Shown here one piece after another: positions 53,439 through 61,773 of a stretch of DNA of 64,000 nucleotides. The position numbers were made by a program, and so were the translations under genes. How positions within the stretch are numbered: position 1 is the first letter of the stretch; each line of letters begins with the position of its first letter. The notes under the pieces were generated by a model, which saw nothing but the letters and a program-made list of their open reading frames with translations, was not told the origin of the DNA and did no database searches. The stretch comes from Verrucomicrobiota bacterium (lineage in GTDB: Bacteria; Verrucomicrobiota; Verrucomicrobiia; Verrucomicrobiales; Verrucomicrobiaceae), in contig JANYCZ010000001.1 of assembly GCA_025360015.1 (NCBI GenBank), positions 1-64,000 on the forward strand, written 5' to 3'.

Positions 53439-54773
53439 TCAATGCGCATGCCCATGCGCCAGCCCGTGCCACCCGGCCCAGGCCATGTACCCCGCCAGCA
53501 CTGTGAGCAGCGCGCAGGACACATACGGAGCCTTGCGCATCCAGTCGCCAAAGCCGCTGAATCGTTTCTCCGCGCGCTGCACGCTCCAGGCCGCCGCAGC
53601 GCCCACCGTCACCATCGTCAGCGCCAGGCCGAAGCTGAAAGCACCCACAATGGCAAAGCCAAGCGCGACTTTCTTGAGCTGCAGGCACACCAGCAAAACC
53701 GTGAATGCCGCCGGGCAGGGCATCAGCCCGCCGGTGATGCCAAACATCACAATTTGAGCCGTGGTCACATTGCGGCTGCCGAAGCGTTTGGCGATGTCCT
53801 CCGCATGCGCGCGCTCATGCGCATCCTGATACACATCGCCCTCCGGCCGCACCTCCTCCGCGATCACCGGCGCGTGGCTGTGCCCTGGCTCGGCCCCATG
53901 TTCATGCCCGTGTTCATGTCCATGCCCATGCGCGGCCTCGGCAAATTTCAACCGGTAGGTGTGCGCGTGGTCCGCGTGGCCCAGCGTCAGCGTCGCCATG
54001 AACTCATGCGGCTCCGGCAGCATCGCCGTCGCTTCCCAGCAGCCGGCGGCGGGTTCAAATTTGAACAACTGCGTGCTGCCATCCAACCGCGCCGTTTCCA
54101 GCGTGAGGCGGCTGCCCTGCGGCAGTGGCACCGCAGCACCAGTGGCCGTGCAGGGGTAAATGCGGAAGCGCGGCGGCACGCCCTCCTCAAACACCGCGAT
54201 CTCCAGCCAGCCATGACCCGTGTCCAGCAGCATGCCGCCATGCGGCCCATGCGTGCGCCGCGCCGCCGCAGCCCGCATGCTCGGCACCTTAAATCCAGCC
54301 GGGAGCGCCACCTCATGCTCAAAGGCATGCGTCTCTTCATGATGATGTTCGTGCGCATGATCATGCGAGTGACCGTGATCATGAGAATGGTCATGGCCAA
54401 GCCCATGTTCGTGCCCATGCGCCTGCGCTTCCGACACCTCCCGGCGTGTCCGAAAGTACATCCACACCGCCAGCGCCAGGATCAGCACCGCGGAGCCCAG
54501 TTGCAAATACGGCTCCGCCGTTTCCGCATTCCACTGCCCGCCGTAGTGCAGCGCCACCGCCGCCAGCACCCAGATCAGCAGCGAGTGCGAGAACGCCGCA
54601 GACAGCCCCAGCAGCACCGCCTGCCAGATGGTGCCACGGATCGCGATGATGAACGCCGCCATCATCGTCTTCGAGTGCCCCGGCTCCAGCCCATGCAGCG
54701 CGCCAAGGAGGATGGCCACAGGTACATACAGCCACGCGTGGCCGCTGCTGAGGTAGTCAGAGAAGGAGTTCAT
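53439..54773 (-). CDS. RcnA-like nickel/cobalt efflux protein with an inserted domain
   Basis: This 444-aa membrane protein resembles the NicO/RcnA exporters: GALHGLEPGHSKTMMAAFII (residues 24-43) with the H-x7-D-like metal helix, and GITGGLMPCPAAFTVLLVCL (346-365). The last part has a TM pair ending WHGLAHGHAH. Two His-rich stretches flank an insertion: residues 119-150 (HGHEHGLGHDHSHDHGHSHD) and 282-301 (HGHGHEHGHEHGAEPGHSH). Between them, residues about 175-280 form an extra beta-rich domain (HGGMLLDTGHGWLEIAVFEE). RcnA of E. coli is 274 aa with a single His-rich loop, so this is a substantial enlargement and may be a metal-binding sensor domain. The ATG at 54773 is chosen by family N-terminus. 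Confidence 0.88.
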   Translation of the reverse strand: MNSFSDYLSSGHAWLYVPVAILLGALHGLEPGHSKTMMAAFIIAIRGTIWQAVLLGLSAAFSHSLLIWVLAAVALHYGGQWNAETAEPYLQLGSAVLILALAVWMYFRTRREVSEAQAHGHEHGLGHDHSHDHGHSHDHAHEHHHEETHAFEHEVALPAGFKVPSMRAAAARRTHGPHGGMLLDTGHGWLEIAVFEEGVPPRFRIYPCTATGAAVPLPQGSRLTLETARLDGSTQLFKFEPAAGCWEATAMLPEPHEFMATLTLGHADHAHTYRLKFAEAAHGHGHEHGHEHGAEPGHSHAPVIAEEVRPEGDVYQDAHERAHAEDIAKRFGSRNVTTAQIVMFGITGGLMPCPAAFTVLLVCLQLKKVALGFAIVGAFSFGLALTMVTVGAAAAWSVQRAEKRFSGFGDWMRKAPYVSCALLTVLAGYMAWAGWHGLAHGHAH

Positions 54774-55017
54774 GAGCGCGAAAAGGGTGGCGGCAGGTGT
54801 GGTAAGGCACACACTCTGCATCCTGTTTGTCAACTTGCAGGACTCTTTCGCAAAATCCCATTTGAGAATCTGCGGATCGAAGCCCCCCATCTGCAGCAAG
54901 GTAGAATGTCACCCGTGCCTCCCCGGCGGCAGCGTCCGGAATGTTCTCCTTCATGCCTGCATGAACTTGCTCAGCATCGCCGCTTGAACCCTCGCCCACC
55001 ATCGTTATGAAACCCGC

Positions 55018-55398
55018 ATGGAACTCATCAACAACACTCCCCATGTCCCCGCAGCGGTCGGTCCTTATTCGCAGGCGGTGAAGCAGGGCGGTCTGCTGTT
55101 TTGCTCGGGGCAGATCCCCATTGATCCGGCGGCGGGGAAGATCGTGGCGACGGATGTGGAAGGCCAGACCACGCAGGTGCTGGCAAACATCCGCACGCTG
55201 CTGGAGGCGCAGGGGCTGACGCTGAGCTCCGTCATCAAGGCCACCGTGTTTCTGCAAAGCATGGCGGACTTTCCCAAAGTGAATCCGCTGTATGAAGCGG
55301 CGTTTGCCGGTCACAAGCCCGCGCGTTCCACCGTCGCTGTGGCAGGTCTGCCGCTCGGCGCGCTGGTGGAGATTGAGGTGATTGCGGCACTGGAGTGA
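55018..55398 (+). CDS. ridA: RidA-family reactive enamine/imine deaminase
   Basis: This 126-aa protein matches RidA (YjgF/YER057c/UK114): NTPHVPAAVGPYSQAVKQGG, LLFCSGQIPIDPAAGKIVAT, ANIRTLLEAQGLTLSSVIKA, TVFLQSMADFPKVNPLYEAA and RSTVAVAGLPLGALVEIEVI. The Arg needed for catalysis is present in the ARSTVAV segment. RidA proteins hydrolyse reactive 2-aminoacrylate made by PLP enzymes and protect other enzymes. The length is normal and the ATG at 55018 unambiguous. It stands alone between the divergent nickel exporter and a convergent TPR gene 10 bp downstream. Confidence 0.96.
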   Translation: MELINNTPHVPAAVGPYSQAVKQGGLLFCSGQIPIDPAAGKIVATDVEGQTTQVLANIRTLLEAQGLTLSSVIKATVFLQSMADFPKVNPLYEAAFAGHKPARSTVAVAGLPLGALVEIEVIAALE

Positions 55399-55408
55399 CC
55401 GTCCTTTC

Positions 55409-57205
55409 TTACCGCGCCCGCATCAAAAACAGCTTCTCTTCCGGCAGCAGCAGTACGGGGGAGATGCGCTCGACGAGGCGGAAGGCTTTGCCGGCATCGC
55501 CACCGGCGGATTTGAGCAGGGCGGCGTACACGCTGCGCAGCCCCGGGGAAAGGTCCTCCGGCTTGTCCACGTCCGTGAGGAACCGCCACACCTGAGGCGG
55601 CTCGCCCCTGCGGTAAGCGGCCAGGGCCTGCAGCAAATGCAGGTGATCGGTGCGGGGCGTGCTGGCCTGGAGGAGGTCATTTTGAAGCTGCTGCTGAGCC
55701 AGCTCGAGCTCAATCCCGAGAAGGAACTGGAGGTAGAGCTGCTGCGTGAGCAGCGGTCGGCTCTCCGGCTGCAGCACCCGTAGGCGCGTGCAGGCTTGCA
55801 GCATGCCGGGGCCATCATGCTGGTGGTCGGCCATTTGGTAAATTTTGCCCAGCATGGCCTGCCTTGCGCTGGCATGCTTGGTGGCGATGGCGTCGTAGCA
55901 TTTTTCCGCCAGATCCCACTGGTTGAGCTTCTCGGCCAGGGTGCCGGCCTGAAGGGTCGCAGCGAGGTCATCGCCACGCCCGGCTTCTTCATAAATGCGC
56001 AGGAGTGTCTGGCGTGCCTGCGCGGGGCCCGCGTGCAGGTGGCTCTGCATCTCCGCCTGCCAGAGCCGGATTTTTTGTGGAGGAAAAGCCGGGTCGATGC
56101 CGCCGGTGGTGAGCAGCGTCTTGAGCGCCTGCCACTGGCCTGTGCCACGCAGCGCGTCCACATAGGCCGGGAGGAGATCTGTGTAGCGTGCGGCGGTCTG
56201 CGCGGGCAGCATGCGCAGGATGCGGGCGTATTCCTGCTCAGCGGCCAGCCAGTTGAGCAGGGGCGCCGTTTGCACGGGCGGCCGGTTTTTCCAGCGCATG
56301 ATTTCTTCATCCACAAGATCGGAGCGCAGATGTGGGTAGAGACGCAGGTGGGCGGACATTACCCCGAGCCTGACGGTCTCATACCGGGTGGTCGCTTTCG
56401 CCGGTGCGGCGGCCTCGACCAGCCGCAGCAGTTCATCGAGCTGCGGCACGGTGAGCTCTCTGCCATGAGCCAGCAGGTCCATGGCCATGAGAGCCGTGGG
56501 GCTGCTGCCTGCGCGTGCGGACTCCCAGAGGCGCTCCCGCATGGCCGTGCGGCGGCCGGGGTCGCTGCTGCCCAGATCCATGGCGGCAAGTTTTTGCAGG
56601 CTCGCGGCGTCGTCCGCAGTGCTCAGCGCTTCGCGCCGGGCCTGGTTGGCCTCGGTCATCTGCCCGGCAGCCTGCAGCAGATCCGCGTGCAGTTCCAGGC
56701 CGTGCTGCTGCTGGCGGGCGGCGGTGGGGAGCTGGTCATAGATTTCCCTGGCCTTGGCGATCTCTCCCAGCCGCGCATGCATCTGCCCCATTAAAACGAG
56801 GTCTTCGGTGGTGGCGGCTCCTCTCTCCTGCAACTGGCGAATGAGGCTGAGTGTGGTGCGCGGATCTCCCCCCGCCAGCGAGTTGAACTCCAGGCTGGCA
56901 TGCAGCACTTCGGCATCATCAGGCGCCCAGCGTCGGGCCTCCTGCAGCAGCGCTCCCGCCTGCTGCCAGTTTTCATCCTTGAGGTGCTGCCGGAGTTCCG
57001 GCAGGTGGCGGCGGCCCAGCCACTGCTTCGTCAGCGGAGTGACATACGGGTAGCCGAGCCAGCATACCGCGCCAAAGCCGACCATCACGGCGGCAAACAG
57101 CAGCAGCCTGCGCTGCTCCCGCCGGGTGTGCGCGGCACGCCTCACGCCCGCGCCTTCCGCTGCAGCGGCGTCGGTGGCCGGACTGGGGGGCGGCGGCTGG
57201 CTCAT
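55409..57205 (-). CDS. Membrane-anchored TPR protein
   Basis: This 598-aa protein has a short cytosolic N-terminus rich in Pro/Ala, one membrane helix (LLLFAAVMVGFGAVCWLGYPYV, about 34-55) and then a TPR-like solenoid facing the periplasm. Repeat helices include RQHLKDENWQQAGALLQEAR, APDDAEVLHASLEFNSLAGG, DPRTTLSLIRQLQERGAAT, QMHARLGEIAKAREIYDQLP and CYDAIATKHASARQAMLGKI. No catalytic domain is present. It is separated by 17 bp from the upstream tandem SUMF1 gene on the same strand, so an operon is likely. The two may belong to one envelope complex. A scaffold or assembly role is likely but nothing more can be said. Confidence 0.82.
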   Translation of the reverse strand: MSQPPPPSPATDAAAAEGAGVRRAAHTRREQRRLLLFAAVMVGFGAVCWLGYPYVTPLTKQWLGRRHLPELRQHLKDENWQQAGALLQEARRWAPDDAEVLHASLEFNSLAGGDPRTTLSLIRQLQERGAATTEDLVLMGQMHARLGEIAKAREIYDQLPTAARQQQHGLELHADLLQAAGQMTEANQARREALSTADDAASLQKLAAMDLGSSDPGRRTAMRERLWESARAGSSPTALMAMDLLAHGRELTVPQLDELLRLVEAAAPAKATTRYETVRLGVMSAHLRLYPHLRSDLVDEEIMRWKNRPPVQTAPLLNWLAAEQEYARILRMLPAQTAARYTDLLPAYVDALRGTGQWQALKTLLTTGGIDPAFPPQKIRLWQAEMQSHLHAGPAQARQTLLRIYEEAGRGDDLAATLQAGTLAEKLNQWDLAEKCYDAIATKHASARQAMLGKIYQMADHQHDGPGMLQACTRLRVLQPESRPLLTQQLYLQFLLGIELELAQQQLQNDLLQASTPRTDHLHLLQALAAYRRGEPPQVWRFLTDVDKPEDLSPGLRSVYAALLKSAGGDAGKAFRLVERISPVLLLPEEKLFLMRAR

Positions 57206-57222
57206 CAGCGTGAGTGCAGAGC

Positions 57223-58914
57223 TTAAGGTGTGCCCAGATCCAGCACACAGCGGAAGCCCAAGTCCGCACGCGTGACATTCTTCAGCGCATGCATGCGCGC
57301 AGAGGTCAGCAGGGCGTCTTTGTCAAAGCTCAGCCAGCTTCCCCCGCGGATCACGCGCTCCTCCGGCGCACCGGGCCACGCATCCGCGCACCATTCAGAC
57401 ACATTGCCGCCCATCTCATACAGGCCCAGGGCATTGCCGCGCGCGCTGTCCACTGGCGCGGTGTAGGAGTAGGGGTCCGTGGTGCCGGGGATTTTCGTGG
57501 CGTCCAGATTGGCCGTGAGCGCCGGTGGCTTCCAGTCATCCGCTTTCGGCGTCCAAGGGTAGTGCGTTTTGTCCGCCAGATTTCGCGCGGCAGGATCGGC
57601 CCCGGTTTCATCTTTCAAGCCAGCCGCCAGGCTCCATTCGACATCGCTCGGCAGACGATACGCGGCGGTGGCCGGGATGAGCTTGCTGGCGCGGTCGCGC
57701 TCCGTCAGCCAGGCACAGAAAGCGGTGGCATCCTCCCAGGACACACCTGCAGCGGGGTGGTTCCCCCCCAGCAGAAAGGAAGGCTTCTGGCTCCAGATGC
57801 GGTTCGTGTCACGCATCCAGGTTTCATAATCACGCACGCTGGTCTCCGTGGCGCAGATGAGCCGGCCGCCGCCTTTCTCCTGCAGCGGGACAAAGCGCAT
57901 GCCCAGCGCATTGATGAAGCTGCTGCCGTCCCCCACTGCTGGTTTCAGGCTGGCGGGGTCGGGCAGGCCTTCATCGTCGCCCTTGCCCTGCATCTTTTTG
58001 CGCAGTGCCTCCACCGCCGTGGCGTCCACCTTACGGTTGTCAGTCATCGCCTTCATGCGCTCATCCAGCGCCTGCCGCTTTTCCGCATCAGACGCAGCCA
58101 GCAGGCTGGCGGTGCGGCGTTTGTCATCAAACACGACCCGAAAGCCGATGGTGGGCGCGCGCAGATCCACCGGCACCACGTACTGATAGGCTGAGGTCAG
58201 GCACTCCGCACGGAAGTAGGCCCACGAACCACCACGCAGGATGCCCGTGGGCTGCGCGCGGACCTCCACCGGCTGCGTCCATTCCCAGACATTACCCGCG
58301 AGATCATACACGCCCTCTTTCGTCGGAGTAAAGCTGCCTACCGGCGCGGTATAGATGTAGCCGTCATTCGCGTAGCCGGGGATCTCGCCATCGGCAAAGT
58401 TCGCCGTCTTCGCGGGAGGTGGCCAATCCGGGCCCCAGGGGTAGATCCGGTCGTCCAGCAGGCGGTCTTCTGCGGAGAGGCTCATTTTTTTGCGCCCACG
58501 CGCCAGCGCCACAGCGGAGTCCCACTCATCCGGTGTCGGCAGGCGGTAGCTCTGGGAGCCGTCGATCAGGCGCTTGTCACGCTCCGTTTCCGTGAGCCAG
58601 TTGCAGAAGGCCACGGCGTCCTGCATGTTCACCCCCACCACGGGATGCTCCGGCGTCTGCTGAAAGTGCGGCTGATAGGTCCAAGGGTACTTTTTCTGCC
58701 GCAGAAACTCATTCCACTCCGAGAGCCGCGTCTCCCACACTGCAAACAGCACCGTGGTGCCCGGCACGCTGGCAAAGCGCGCGCCAAGGCTGCTCACCCG
58801 AGGGGGTGGGGGGGCACCGTCGGCTCCCGGCTGAGGAGTGGTCTGTCCCTGGGCGGCAAAACACACCGCCAGACCAAGGGCAAGTGCAGGCAAAAGGGGA
58901 GGGGAATGGCGCAT
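57223..58914 (-). CDS. Secreted protein with two SUMF1-like (formylglycine-enzyme) domains
   Basis: This 563-aa protein has a signal peptide (MRHSPPLLPALALGLAVCFA) and two tandem SUMF1/FGE-type domains. Domain 1 (about 40-265): FAVWETRLSEWNEFLRQK, VVGVNMQDAVAFCNWLTETE, YRLPTPDEWDSAVAL, VYDLAGNVWEWTQPVE and LRGGSWAYFRAECLTSAY. Domain 2 (about 335-560): NALGMRFVPLQEKGGGRLIC, AAGVSWEDATAFCAWLTERD, YRLPSDVEWSLAAGL, EMGGNVSEWCADAWPGA and RGGSWLSFDKDALLTSARMH. The ATG at 58914 is chosen because the signal peptide begins there. Because both domains lack the double-Cys active site of true FGE, they are better viewed as ligand-binding folds. The downstream TPR gene follows within 17 bp on the same strand. 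Confidence 0.93.
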   Translation of the reverse strand: MRHSPPLLPALALGLAVCFAAQGQTTPQPGADGAPPPPRVSSLGARFASVPGTTVLFAVWETRLSEWNEFLRQKKYPWTYQPHFQQTPEHPVVGVNMQDAVAFCNWLTETERDKRLIDGSQSYRLPTPDEWDSAVALARGRKKMSLSAEDRLLDDRIYPWGPDWPPPAKTANFADGEIPGYANDGYIYTAPVGSFTPTKEGVYDLAGNVWEWTQPVEVRAQPTGILRGGSWAYFRAECLTSAYQYVVPVDLRAPTIGFRVVFDDKRRTASLLAASDAEKRQALDERMKAMTDNRKVDATAVEALRKKMQGKGDDEGLPDPASLKPAVGDGSSFINALGMRFVPLQEKGGGRLICATETSVRDYETWMRDTNRIWSQKPSFLLGGNHPAAGVSWEDATAFCAWLTERDRASKLIPATAAYRLPSDVEWSLAAGLKDETGADPAARNLADKTHYPWTPKADDWKPPALTANLDATKIPGTTDPYSYTAPVDSARGNALGLYEMGGNVSEWCADAWPGAPEERVIRGGSWLSFDKDALLTSARMHALKNVTRADLGFRCVLDLGTP

Positions 58915-59183
58915 GGAACTCGGTAGATGCAAAAACGTCGGATTCATCCAAAAAAATATCGCGGAAACACAACGACTCGTATTCTGTCAGAGAAAGGTGG
59001 CTGCTACCAGTGGAGGATGGTGTCAAACTGTTAACAAACAGAAGAACTTTATTCTTTGCGCTGGAGGTCAGCATGTTACAGTCACCTCCCTTTTGGAAAA
59101 ATGCCGTCCCAACCCTTGGCGACATCTCCTGGCCGCCCTTTGAGCGACCATTGGCGGCAGCTTGGCCGCATCTTTTTGCCTAA
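58915..59183. other. Divergent promoter region for the polysaccharide operon
   Basis: This 269-bp gap separates the divergent SUMF1 gene and the carbamoyltransferase gene. It has a more AT-rich patch around 58940-59070 (for example CTGTTAACAAACAGAAGAAC), where promoters in both directions are expected. No clear -35/-10 pair or operator is seen. Confidence 0.4.
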
Positions 59184-60956
59184 ATGATCGTCCTCGGACT
59201 CAATGCCTACCACGGCGACTCCGCCGCCGCACTCGTCAAAGATGGCCGGCTCATCGCCGCCGCTGAAGAAGAGCGCTTTCGCCGCATCAAGCACTGGTCC
59301 GGCCTGCCCACCGAGGCCATGAAGTGGTGCTTGGCCGATGCAGGGCTCACGCTGGCCGACGTGGATCACATCGCCATCAATCGCAATCCCAAGGTCAACA
59401 ACCTCCGCCGCGCGCTCTACGTCCTGCGCAAACGGCCCAGCCTCAGCCTGATCCTCAAGCGCCTCGGCAACATCCGGCGCGCAGGCAGCTTCGAAGACGC
59501 CGTGCAGGCCGCCTTTCCTGGCGACAAGCTGCGTGCCCAGGTCCACCGCGTGGAGCACCATCTCGCGCATCTTGCCTCAGCCTTCCTCGTCTCGGAATTC
59601 GAGGAAGCCGTCTGCCTCTCGGTCGATGGCTTTGGCGACTTCGCCAGCTCCGCCTGGGGCATGGGGAAGGGGAACGACCTTCAGATCGACGGCCGCGTCT
59701 ATTTCCCGCACTCGCTGGGCATTTTTTATTCCGTCGTCACCCAGTTCATCGGCTTTCCCTACTTTGGCGATGAATACAAAGTCATGGGCCTGGCCCCCTA
59801 CGGCGAGCCGAAGTACCTCAAGGAGATGCGCGAACTCGTGCACGTGCAGACAGACGGCACCTTCAAACTGAACTTGAAATACTTCCGTCATCACACCGAT
59901 GACGTGCACTACACCTGGGACAACTGCTGTCCCGAAGTCGGCACGCTCTACAAGCAGGAGCCCATGGAGGCGCTCTTCGGACCGCAGCGCGAGAAAGGCG
60001 CTGCACTGGAGCAGAAGCACCGGGATCTCGCCCGCAGCGCGCAGGCCATGTATGAGGAGGCCTTCTTCGCCATGCTGCAATCTCTGCACGCACGCTACCG
60101 CTGCGACAACCTCGCCCTCTCCGGTGGCTGCGCCATGAACTCCGTGGCCAATGGCAAGGTCTACCTCAACTCCCCCTTCAAGCGTATGTACCTCCCAGCC
60201 TCCGCCGGGGATGCCGGCGGTGCCATCGGCTCCGCGTTCGTCGTTGCCTGCAAAAGCGGCAGCACCGTCACCCGCTCATCAGGCCAGCATGTTCCGCGCC
60301 CCTACGTCATGGACCACGCCTACGTGGGTCCGCAGACCAACGACATCGAAATCAAAGCCCTGCTCGATGCGCGCAACGCCGACATCGTGGCCGAAAACTG
60401 CACCGTGCGCCGCGTGGATGACGAAGCCGAGCTCTGCCGCCTCACCGCGACCGCCATCACTGAAGGCAAAGTCATCGGCTGGTTTCAAGGCCGTATGGAG
60501 TGGGGCCCGCGTGCCCTCGGCAACCGCTCCATCCTCGGCGATCCACGGCGCGCCGACATGAAGGACATCCTCAATCTCAAGATCAAACGCCGCGAGTCCT
60601 TCCGCCCCTTTGCCCCCAGCATCCTGCGCGAGCACGTCAGCGAATGGTTTGAGCAGGAAGACGACGTCCCCTTCATGATGGAAGTCTTCCAGGTGCGGGA
60701 AGACAAGCGCCCGCAGATCCCCGCCACTACGCATGTCGATGGCTCCGGCCGCCTGCAGACCGTCCATCAGGACACCAATCCGCGCTACCATCGTCTCATT
60801 GAAAGCTACCGCCAGATCACCGGCGTGCCTATCGTCCTGAACACCAGCTTCAACGAAAACGAACCCGTCGTCTGCACTCCGCAGCAGGCGCTGGACTGCT
60901 TCCTGCGCACGAAAATGGACGTGCTGGTGCTGAATGACTGGATGATTGTACGGTGA
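59184..60956 (+). CDS. NodU/CmcH-family carbamoyltransferase
   Basis: This 590-aa enzyme transfers a carbamoyl group from carbamoyl phosphate to a hydroxyl of a sugar or related metabolite. The N-terminal Kae1-like half has LGLNAYHGDSAAALVKDGRL, AAAEEERFRRIKHWSGLPTE, the metal-binding HHLAHLASAFLVSEFEEAVC and SVDGFGDFASSAWG, then ALSGGCAMNSVANGKVYLNS and PASAGDAGGAIGSAF. The C-terminal half has GWFQGRMEWGPRALGNRSIL and RESFRPFAPSILREHV. The length and domains are complete. It is the first gene of an overlapping operon with sugar-nucleotide genes, so the acceptor is probably a deoxysugar or other unit of a surface polysaccharide. Its TGA overlaps the next gene's GTG. Confidence 0.95.
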   Translation: MIVLGLNAYHGDSAAALVKDGRLIAAAEEERFRRIKHWSGLPTEAMKWCLADAGLTLADVDHIAINRNPKVNNLRRALYVLRKRPSLSLILKRLGNIRRAGSFEDAVQAAFPGDKLRAQVHRVEHHLAHLASAFLVSEFEEAVCLSVDGFGDFASSAWGMGKGNDLQIDGRVYFPHSLGIFYSVVTQFIGFPYFGDEYKVMGLAPYGEPKYLKEMRELVHVQTDGTFKLNLKYFRHHTDDVHYTWDNCCPEVGTLYKQEPMEALFGPQREKGAALEQKHRDLARSAQAMYEEAFFAMLQSLHARYRCDNLALSGGCAMNSVANGKVYLNSPFKRMYLPASAGDAGGAIGSAFVVACKSGSTVTRSSGQHVPRPYVMDHAYVGPQTNDIEIKALLDARNADIVAENCTVRRVDDEAELCRLTATAITEGKVIGWFQGRMEWGPRALGNRSILGDPRRADMKDILNLKIKRRESFRPFAPSILREHVSEWFEQEDDVPFMMEVFQVREDKRPQIPATTHVDGSGRLQTVHQDTNPRYHRLIESYRQITGVPIVLNTSFNENEPVVCTPQQALDCFLRTKMDVLVLNDWMIVR

Positions 60957-61480
60957 GCATGCGCACTTCAGCAGACAGTGCCAAAATCCACGCTTTTATG
61001 GCCGCTCTCGGGCGAACCGTGAAAAGCGCGGGACGCGTCTATCTCACGGGTGGAGCCACTGCCTTGCTCTATGGTTGGCGCAGCAGCACCATTGATGTTG
61101 ATTTGAAAGCCGATCCCGAGCCTTCGGGTTTCTTTGAAGCCATAGCCGCAATCAAGGATTCGCTCGACGTGAACATTGAACTCGCCGCGCCGGATCAATT
61201 CATTCCTGAACTGCCGGGCTGGAGGGAACGCTCGAGTTTCATCGTGAAACACGGTCTGCTGGAGTTTTTTCACTATGACATCTACAGCCAGGCGCTCGCC
61301 AAGATCGAACGCGGCCATGATCGTGACGTCACCGACGTGCAGGCCATGTGTCAGCATCAATTGATCGCGAAAGACAGGCTTTGGGAACTTTTTCAAACCA
61401 TTGAGCCCGCATTGATCCGCTACCCTGCCATCACGCCCTCCGAGTTCCGCCACTCCGTTGATCGGTTGTGCACCACATGA
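60953..61480 (+). CDS. DUF6036/AbiEii-like nucleotidyltransferase-fold protein
   Basis: This 175-aa protein looks like a small nucleotidyltransferase-fold protein: RVYLTGGATALLYGWRSSTI then DVDLKADPEPSGFFEAI has the G-G-x...-D-x-D pattern of the minimal nucleotidyltransferase superfamily, followed by LAPDQFIPELPGWRERSSFI-like and HYDIYSQALAKIERGHDRDV segments. DUF6036 and AbiEii-type toxins have this layout. Whether it is active cannot be told. The start is GTG at 60953 (overlapping the upstream stop as GTGA) or ATG six bases later. Its stop overlaps the next small gene by four bases (ATGA). The pair interrupts an otherwise sugar-related operon, which is unusual for either a toxin or a housekeeping enzyme. 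Confidence 0.75.
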   Translation: MSMRTSADSAKIHAFMAALGRTVKSAGRVYLTGGATALLYGWRSSTIDVDLKADPEPSGFFEAIAAIKDSLDVNIELAAPDQFIPELPGWRERSSFIVKHGLLEFFHYDIYSQALAKIERGHDRDVTDVQAMCQHQLIAKDRLWELFQTIEPALIRYPAITPSEFRHSVDRLCTT

Positions 61481-61773
61481 TCGCTCTTGATCAACTCCCC
61501 GGCGGCGAACTTATCAGTCGCGGGCTTGCAGATTATGCGAAGGGCCATGTCACCCCGGAGTCCTGCCTGCTGGCCGTGGGGTGGAGCCGCCTACAGCGCG
61601 GCGGGCTGCTCATGCCAGCCAAAAGCCCGGTAAGTTTCCCGGAGCCGGAAATGCAACTGTACGCTCTTCTTCGCTCCGAGCCGGGAGATGCCTACTCACG
61701 TTACAACGCCCTGCTCCGCCGCCTGATCAGCTTTGAGCAGTCCTTGGAGCAGCAGAAAGCGCACGCCGCATGA
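61477..61773 (+). CDS. Small protein paired with the nucleotidyltransferase-like gene
   Basis: I do not recognise this 98-aa protein (MIALDQLPGGELISRGLADY, SCLLAVGWSRLQRGGLLMPA, SRYNALLRRLISFEQSLEQQ). It is mainly helical with no signal peptide. The ATG at 61477 is chosen because it gives a four-base ATGA overlap with the upstream nucleotidyltransferase-like gene; a GTG three codons earlier is possible. Its stop overlaps rmlA by four bases. In this position it would be the cognate partner (antitoxin) if the upstream gene is a toxin, but no DNA-binding motif is visible. Confidence 0.65.
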   Translation: MIALDQLPGGELISRGLADYAKGHVTPESCLLAVGWSRLQRGGLLMPAKSPVSFPEPEMQLYALLRSEPGDAYSRYNALLRRLISFEQSLEQQKAHAA

